Assembly: GCF_022965805.1 (NCBI RefSeq)
Contig: NC_133105.1
Location: forward strand, 3,472,001-3,536,000
Direction: 5' to 3'
DNA: 64,000 bases
Origin: Primulina eburnea
Taxonomy: Eukaryota > Streptophyta > Magnoliopsida > Lamiales > Gesneriaceae
Made by a program: the position numbers and the translations under genes
Shown: positions 63,226 through 64,000 of the stretch, piece by piece
Position numbering within the stretch: the first letter of the stretch is position 1
Layout of the letters: the number at the start of each line of letters is the position of its first letter
Notes under the pieces: model-generated
The model's database searches: none
The model's input: the letters and a program-made list of their open reading frames with translations, nothing else
What the model was told of the DNA's origin: nothing

Positions 63226-64000
63226 CTAGGTGGGGACACTTGATTCCGGTACGTAATTTAGTCTCTCCACTTCTTCCCAGATCAATTTGGATGTGATTTC
63301 ATCACATTCTGGAATATGTTCCTGCATATATTACAAGTTCATTAGTAACCAGCCAAGTAGCTTTTAGATGCAAAAAAGATGAAAATCGAGATACCAGAGA
63401 TGTGCGAGATGAAGAGAAGATGAGTGGGTTGCACAAAACATGAATCAGACCAAAATGAGCATATTTCTGATGAGATGTATGGTTGATATGATCAGAAATG
63501 AGTGCTCAAATGGTTCGAGAATATTCGATATCAACTGGATACGTAGAAAGTATGACACAAAACCATGATACTCGAAAACGATGGAAGCCAACATGGAACT
63601 ATTTGTTACAAGAGGATGGCGATTATGTAGCCATTGGCCAATCCGGTAGAGTGCTCTAACTTCCTCACCAGTGATGAAACTAAAGCACTAGAAAAGCATC
63701 AAAGAAGCTCGCATGTTTTGTATAGTTGACGTATTTAAAATATGTTCATGTACATGGAGAAAATCAAGAGGGATCTGGCTAGTTTACATTTAGTTTATAT
63801 ATTGATATAATCATTAGGACGATCGAATCTCCTAGAATACCTCAAGTTCTCTAACCAATTGTGTGGCTGTGGGAGCCGATACGATAATTCTACGTGCAGT
63901 TGGAGAGATAAACCCTTCATCAACAGCCTTATCCAGAAAACACAAGAAGGAATTATAGTACTCGTCCACATTCAGAAGCCCCACCTGCATGTTCATAAAA
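63226..64000 (-). CDS. LOG: LOG-family cytokinin riboside 5'-monophosphate phosphoribohydrolase, 3' part
   Basis: The last two exons of a LONELY GUY enzyme, which releases free-base cytokinin directly from its nucleotide. Exon 63984-63841 encodes [20 protein letters not shown], then [20 protein letters not shown] and TQLVRELE. The last exon, 63321-63226, encodes [20 protein letters not shown] and ends with a stop. Both are phase 0 and match the family C-terminal region (usual VGLLNVDGYYNSLL, EGFI and TSKLxWE). The lysine-decarboxylase-like core with the PGGxGTxxE motif lies beyond the right edge and cannot be checked, so activity and subtype are undetermined. Confidence 0.92.

Overview
The window is nuclear DNA of a flowering plant. 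Genes are split by GT-AG introns of roughly 70 to 1,100 bp, intergenic DNA is AT-rich, and every recognisable product has a close land-plant family: MATH-type UBP12/13, a calcium-dependent protein kinase, a fasciclin-like arabinogalactan protein, a DUF936 protein, a plastid mTERF, plastid 2-Cys peroxiredoxin and LOG. Protein style and an abundant 'gagacggtctcac' MITE family suggest a eudicot, probably an asterid of the Lamiales. That placement is inference. No bacterial, CRISPR or viral system is present.

Layout. (1) 0.2-4.3 kb, +: rhomboid-like protein with a C-terminal UBA domain (RBL15 type, 13 exons). (2) 5.4-8.0 kb, -: CCHC zinc-knuckle protein whose 3' part holds three diverged copies of one exon-intron module; its first exon was not found. 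(3) 9.6-12.9 kb: repeat-rich, with a palindromic tandem repeat, two MITE copies and a ~595-bp TIR element. (4) 13.2-14.7 kb, +: universal stress protein. (5) 15.7-26.5 kb, +: complete UBP12/13 deubiquitinase in 32 exons. (6) 27.8-30.6 kb, +: decayed HSCB (Fe-S co-chaperone) gene with several independent lesions and a very recent 248-bp exon duplication. (7) 31.5-34.5 kb, +: DUF936 protein. (8) 36.1-39.3 kb, +: CPK1/2-type kinase. (9) 40.3-42.8 kb, -: FLA17-type protein with a distant small last exon. (10) 44.7-47.5 kb, -: RING-H2 E3 ligase RHF2A, with a copia relic in intron 3. (11) 50.1-52.3 kb, -: myosin-binding (GTD-binding/DUF593) protein with a GC-AG intron. (12) 53.2 kb: RING-H2 relic. 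(13) 57.5-58.5 kb, -: intronless plastid mTERF. (14) 58.8-59.7 kb: two tandem MITE copies and a long hairpin repeat. (15) 59.9-62.4 kb, +: chloroplast 2-Cys peroxiredoxin. (16) 63.2-64.0 kb, -: 3' end of a LOG cytokinin-activating enzyme running off the right edge.

The genes are unrelated housekeeping, signalling and stress genes, not a cluster with one pathway. For RBL15, USP, UBP12, DUF936, CPK, FLA, RHF2A, MYOB and PRX I joined exons by hand using splice signals, reading phase and family conservation. Each of these models totals a whole number of codons with no internal stop. The most noteworthy content is how sequence is decaying and duplicating: the HSCB pseudogene with its microhomology-bounded duplication, the repeated exon module in the zinc-knuckle gene, the hairpin repeat at 59.3 kb, and the six-copy MITE family.
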